Part shown: positions 5,660 through 8,272 of the stretch, one piece after another
Numbering within the stretch: position 1 is the first letter of the stretch
Layout: each line of letters begins with the position of its first letter
Position numbers and translations under genes: made by a program
The notes under the pieces: generated by a model
What the model was told of the DNA's origin: nothing
Database searches by the model: none
Seen by the model: only the letters and a program-made list of their open reading frames with translations
Source: Pontiella sp.
GTDB taxonomy: Bacteria > Verrucomicrobiota > Kiritimatiellia > Kiritimatiellales > Pontiellaceae
Direction of reading: 5' to 3'
NCBI GenBank assembly: GCA_029935255.1
Contig: JAOZKS010000047.1
Span: forward strand, 1 to 8,272
DNA: 8,272 bases

Positions 5660-7324
5660 TTACTTGTCGCCCGCGATGACTTCGGCAATATTGAGGGCAT
5701 GGTCTTTCATGCGGCGGTAATTGTTGAGCATGTCGGTGAATACAAGACTATGCAGGGGGGAGGTCTTGCTTTCCGATAGTCGCAAGAGGTGCAAGCGACG
5801 GTATTCTTTCATTTGGCGGGTAATGTTTTCACTGTCGGTCTGAGCCCGTCCAAGAATATCCGTGTTTCCGTTCCGTTCCGCGTCGTTGATCATCTTGATG
5901 TATTCGACAACCCTATTGTGCAGGTCAAGGAGTTCAAGGCGGCCTTCCGGCGAGAGGATCAGCTGGTTTGTCCGTAGTTTGACATGCCCTTTCAAGACGT
6001 TCAGCAGATAGTCGCTGAGGCTTTCAAACTCATCGGCCATGCGCATTTCTCTTCGCGCTTCTTCCATCACATCGTGCGGGATTTGTCCGGTCATCATTTC
6101 GCTGAGGAAAACCACGATCTCCTTCTGTACGTTGTCCATGATGTTTTCATAGTGGAAGATTTTATTTTCAAGTTCGTCGAGTTGCTCATCGCTGGTGAGC
6201 ACTTCGCCCAGCCACCCCGCCATTTTTTCAACGCTCTCCGCCATGAACAGAATCTGTTCCTTCGACTGCACAATGCCTAGTGCGGGGGTATCGAGCATGC
6301 GGATGTCGAAGTAGGTGAGGCGGTTGATTTCATCGACCTTCTTTTCGGGAACCAACTTTTCAACCAGATGGGCAAGCGGTTTCATCAACGGCAGGAAGAT
6401 GATCGTGTTGATGAGGTTGAAGCCCGTATGCACCAAGGCAATCTTTGCGGTAACGTCGTCCCATCCCTCCTGTGTTCTCGCGAAGAAACCCTGAAGATGG
6501 ACGAAGATGGCATCGATCCCCTTTACATAGGCAAAGAAAAAGGGAATCAGCCAAAGTGTGCCGATCACATTGAAAATGATATGTGCGTAAGCCGCGCGCT
6601 TTGCGTTGGTAGAGGAGCCGATGGAGGCGAGGAAGGCGGTGACCGTGGTGCCGATGTTCAGGCCCAGCACAAGAGCCGCCGCCGTATCGAACCCGATGAT
6701 TCCCCCTTGCGCCAGCACGATCGTGATCCCGATGGTGGCCGAAGAGGATTGTACGATCATGGTGGCCAGCATGCCGAAAAATGCGCATTTCATTACGCCC
6801 AGATAAGTGGTTCCGTTCATAACGGTGAAGGCTTGCGTCAGGTATTCCTTGACCTCTGGCGTCTTGAATGCGTCTCCCATGGTGGTGAGTCCAAAAAAGA
6901 CCATGCCCAGGCCCAGCAAGGCCATCGCCGTGTAGCGCACGCGTTCGCGTTTTGAAAAGAGGAAGAAGAAGGCGGCCACGCCGAGTAGCGGCAACCCGAA
7001 TTTGCTGATATTGAGCGCAATGATCCAAGCGGTGACCGTGGTGCCGATGTTGGCTCCGAGGATGACGCCGATCGCCTGCATCAGCGTCATGAATCCGCTA
7101 TTCACAAAACCGACGACCATCACGGTTGTTACCGAACTAGATTGCACGATTCCGGTAATGAGCGTTCCGATGCAACAGGCCATGATACGGTTGTCCGTCA
7201 CCGCGCTGATCATCTTGCGCAACCGGCTTCCGGCCACCGCCTGCATGCCTTCCGACATGTATTTCATGCCGAGCAGGAAAATACCCAGTCCACCAACGAC
7301 CTTAAACAGAATATCCAGAATCAT
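5660..7324 (-). CDS. Na+/phosphate cotransporter (NptA / NaPi-II family) with C-terminal PhoU-like domain
   Basis: Inner-membrane Na+-coupled phosphate transporter, 554 aa from the chosen start. The membrane part (about 1-320) holds two Na_Pi_cotrans repeats, each with the hallmark QSSS motif (61-64 and 192-195) followed by GANIGTT (90-96) and GLNIGTT (221-227). This inverted-repeat arrangement is typical of the SLC34-like family. Residues about 345-554 form a helical PhoU-like domain with metal-site motifs DEFESLSDY (about 431-439) and DHALNIAE (541-548). In this architecture the soluble domain may regulate transport. The ATG at 7324 is chosen because GAGGGA lies 5 bases upstream and the first helix starts at once. 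The upstream TTG (7363) and ATG (7339) add a polar stretch and lack a good ribosome site. A second paralogue lies directly upstream and a phosphate-type porin downstream. The substrate is inferred from family. Confidence 0.92.
   Translation of the reverse strand: MILDILFKVVGGLGIFLLGMKYMSEGMQAVAGSRLRKMISAVTDNRIMACCIGTLITGIVQSSSVTTVMVVGFVNSGFMTLMQAIGVILGANIGTTVTAWIIALNISKFGLPLLGVAAFFFLFSKRERVRYTAMALLGLGMVFFGLTTMGDAFKTPEVKEYLTQAFTVMNGTTYLGVMKCAFFGMLATMIVQSSSATIGITIVLAQGGIIGFDTAAALVLGLNIGTTVTAFLASIGSSTNAKRAAYAHIIFNVIGTLWLIPFFFAYVKGIDAIFVHLQGFFARTQEGWDDVTAKIALVHTGFNLINTIIFLPLMKPLAHLVEKLVPEKKVDEINRLTYFDIRMLDTPALGIVQSKEQILFMAESVEKMAGWLGEVLTSDEQLDELENKIFHYENIMDNVQKEIVVFLSEMMTGQIPHDVMEEARREMRMADEFESLSDYLLNVLKGHVKLRTNQLILSPEGRLELLDLHNRVVEYIKMINDAERNGNTDILGRAQTDSENITRQMKEYRRLHLLRLSESKTSPLHSLVFTDMLNNYRRMKDHALNIAEVIAGDK
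5700..5720. repeat. Nucleotide-level duplicate of the 3' coding end, copy in the downstream cotransporter (partner at 7508-7528)
   Basis: A 21-base stretch near the 3' ends of the two cotransporter genes is identical (5700-5720 and 7508-7528) and continues, after a short mismatch, into a further identical block reading TTGAGCATGTCGGTG. It encodes the PhoU-like YRRMKDHA segment in both genes. It reflects the tandem duplication and strong conservation or gene conversion. Confidence 0.6.
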
Positions 7325-7337
7325 GTGTTCCCTCTCC
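7325..7337 (-). promoter_or_regulatory. Ribosome binding site that decides the cotransporter start
   Basis: On the minus strand GGAGAGGGAACAC precedes ATG, giving a purine-rich GAGGG core 5-6 bases from the start codon. It would fall inside the gene if the TTG at 7363 or the ATG at 7339 were used. Confidence 0.7.
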
Positions 7338-7409
7338 ATTGAGAATTGAGGGGAACGTAACAAAATCCATGCGATTTACTAATCAATAGTGTGGGCGAAA
7401 TAAAGATCC

Positions 7410-7456
7410 TGAAATGTGAGGCGTGAGAGGGCGGGGGGATCGCGACTCACATTTCA
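7410..7456. repeat. 11-bp perfect inverted repeat TGAAATGTGAG ... CTCACATTTCA between the two cotransporters
   Basis: Arms at 7410-7420 and 7446-7456 match perfectly over 11 bp around a 25-base G-rich (minus strand C-rich) spacer. It starts 11 bases after the stop of the upstream cotransporter and ends about 86 bases before the next start. On the minus strand GGATCTTTATTTC follows, a poor T-tract, so it may be a terminator, a leader hairpin or a pair of protein-binding sites. Each arm contains the AAATGTGAG core found twice upstream of the porin. Confidence 0.65.
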
Positions 7457-7467
7457 TTCTGCATTCC

Positions 7468-8272
7468 CTATTTTTCGCCTGCCACGACCTCGGCAATGTT
7501 GAGCGCGTGGTCTTTCATGCGGCGGTAAAAGTTGAGCATGTCGGTGTAGACCAGGCTGAAGAGCGGCGAAACTTCTTCTTTTTGAAGCCGCTCAAGGTGC
7601 TCGCGGCGCGAGCTCTTCATCAGCTCCCCGATGGCGGCGCCTTCGGTGGTGGCCCACGCTAAATGATCCTGACTCTCATCTTTCATATGCCCGTTGATCT
7701 TGACGATATAGGCTGCAACGCGGTCATGGAGGGTCAGCAACTTTTCTTTGGCGGGACCATCGATCTTCATTTGGTTTTGCTCTAGCTTTTTGATGCCTTT
7801 CAATACATTGGCCACATAGTCGCTGAGCGACTCGTACTCATCGGCAATGCGCATTTGCTGGTGGGCCTTCCCTGTGATTTCAAGGGGAACCTGACCGGAA
7901 ACCAGCTGACTGAGGAAGAGGAAGATTTCCTTCTGCACGTTGTCGAGGATCTCTTCGCGGTGGAAGATTTTGCTTTCAAATTTCGAGCAGGTTTCAGGGG
8001 TGGTTAAGCACCCTTTAAGCTGATCCATCATGCCATCGACACTTTCGGCCATGAAGTTGAGTTGACCCTGCGATTGAACAATGCCCAGCGAGGGCGTATC
8101 AAGCATGCGCACGTCGAGGTAGGTGAGGTGCGGCGATTCTTTGGTATCTTTTTCCGGGACAAGTTTGGTCACAAATTTTGCTAGTAGGCCGATAAACGGA
8201 AGGAAGATGATTACGTTGGTTATATTAAATGCAGAGTGTGTCAGCGCGATGCCGGCGGTGATGATCTGTTCA
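7468..8272 (-). CDS. Second Na+/phosphate cotransporter paralogue with PhoU-like domain (5' end beyond the window)
   Basis: The reading frame is open to the right edge, giving 267 visible residues. These begin in the last membrane segment (GIALTHSAFNITN, then VIIFLPFIGLLAKFV) and continue through the whole PhoU-like domain to a TAG stop. They align without large gaps to residues about 288-554 of the downstream cotransporter, with shared blocks RMLDTP, NVQKEI, ADEYESLSDY, TDMLNFYRRMKDHALNIAE and a matching AGEK/AGDK end. By eye about half the residues are identical. The two Na_Pi_cotrans repeats with QSSS motifs are expected outside the window. The GTG at 8172 is in frame but is not the start, since homology runs straight through it. 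The tandem arrangement indicates a gene duplication, possibly with different affinity or regulation for each copy. Confidence 0.9.
   Translation of the reverse strand, partial: EQIITAGIALTHSAFNITNVIIFLPFIGLLAKFVTKLVPEKDTKESPHLTYLDVRMLDTPSLGIVQSQGQLNFMAESVDGMMDQLKGCLTTPETCSKFESKIFHREEILDNVQKEIFLFLSQLVSGQVPLEITGKAHQQMRIADEYESLSDYVANVLKGIKKLEQNQMKIDGPAKEKLLTLHDRVAAYIVKINGHMKDESQDHLAWATTEGAAIGELMKSSRREHLERLQKEEVSPLFSLVYTDMLNFYRRMKDHALNIAEVVAGEK

Noticed and set aside
7325..7363. TTG start adding 13 residues to the cotransporter
   Set aside because: The extension is polar, lacks a ribosome site and precedes a much better ATG with GAGGG upstream.
8170..8172. GTG at 8172 as start of the second cotransporter
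   Set aside because: Homology to the paralogue continues upstream of it to the window edge, so the gene is cut by the window, not started here.

Overview
This window reads as Gram-negative chromosomal DNA with moderately high GC and a phosphate and redox theme. All supported genes lie on the minus strand, so transcription runs from the right end to the left. A Gram-negative envelope follows from a porin-type barrel with a signal peptide. Fe-S flavoprotein, cytochrome b and c-type heme features suggest an organism with flexible, probably anaerobic, respiration. I cannot fix the phylum. A PVC-type (Kiritimatiellota, Verrucomicrobia, Planctomycetes) or deltaproteobacterial-type genome would fit, and this is a weak inference.

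Right part (about 4291-8272): two tandem paralogous Na+/phosphate cotransporters, each with a C-terminal PhoU-like domain. The upstream copy is cut by the right edge of the window. They are followed by a phosphate-selective-type (OprO/OprP-like) porin. The three genes have clear intergenic regions of about 140-235 bp and are probably separate or loosely coupled units. Together they would move phosphate across the outer membrane and then, Na+-coupled, across the inner membrane (inference from families). A 9-bp motif, AAATGTGAG or its complement, occurs four times in these two intergenic regions and nowhere else that I noticed.

Left part (1-4290): after a rho-independent terminator that closes the porin gene, a tight three-gene operon begins. 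It encodes (i) a membrane cytochrome b fused to a periplasmic ethylbenzene-dehydrogenase-type heme domain with a CxxxCH motif, (ii) a GltD/NfnB-like FAD/NAD(P) oxidoreductase with N- and C-terminal Fe-S domains, and (iii) a PmrA/QseB-type OmpR-family response regulator, cut by the left edge. Genes (i) and (ii) overlap by 4 bp; (ii) and (iii) are 13 bp apart. The likely picture is a redox module linking cytoplasmic NAD(P)H or ferredoxin to a membrane cytochrome and a periplasmic heme domain, under control of a co-encoded two-component system. A PmrA-box-like direct repeat lies immediately upstream of a possible -35 element of this operon, which suggests autoregulation. These couplings are inferences. 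The gene identities rest on motifs read in the sequence.
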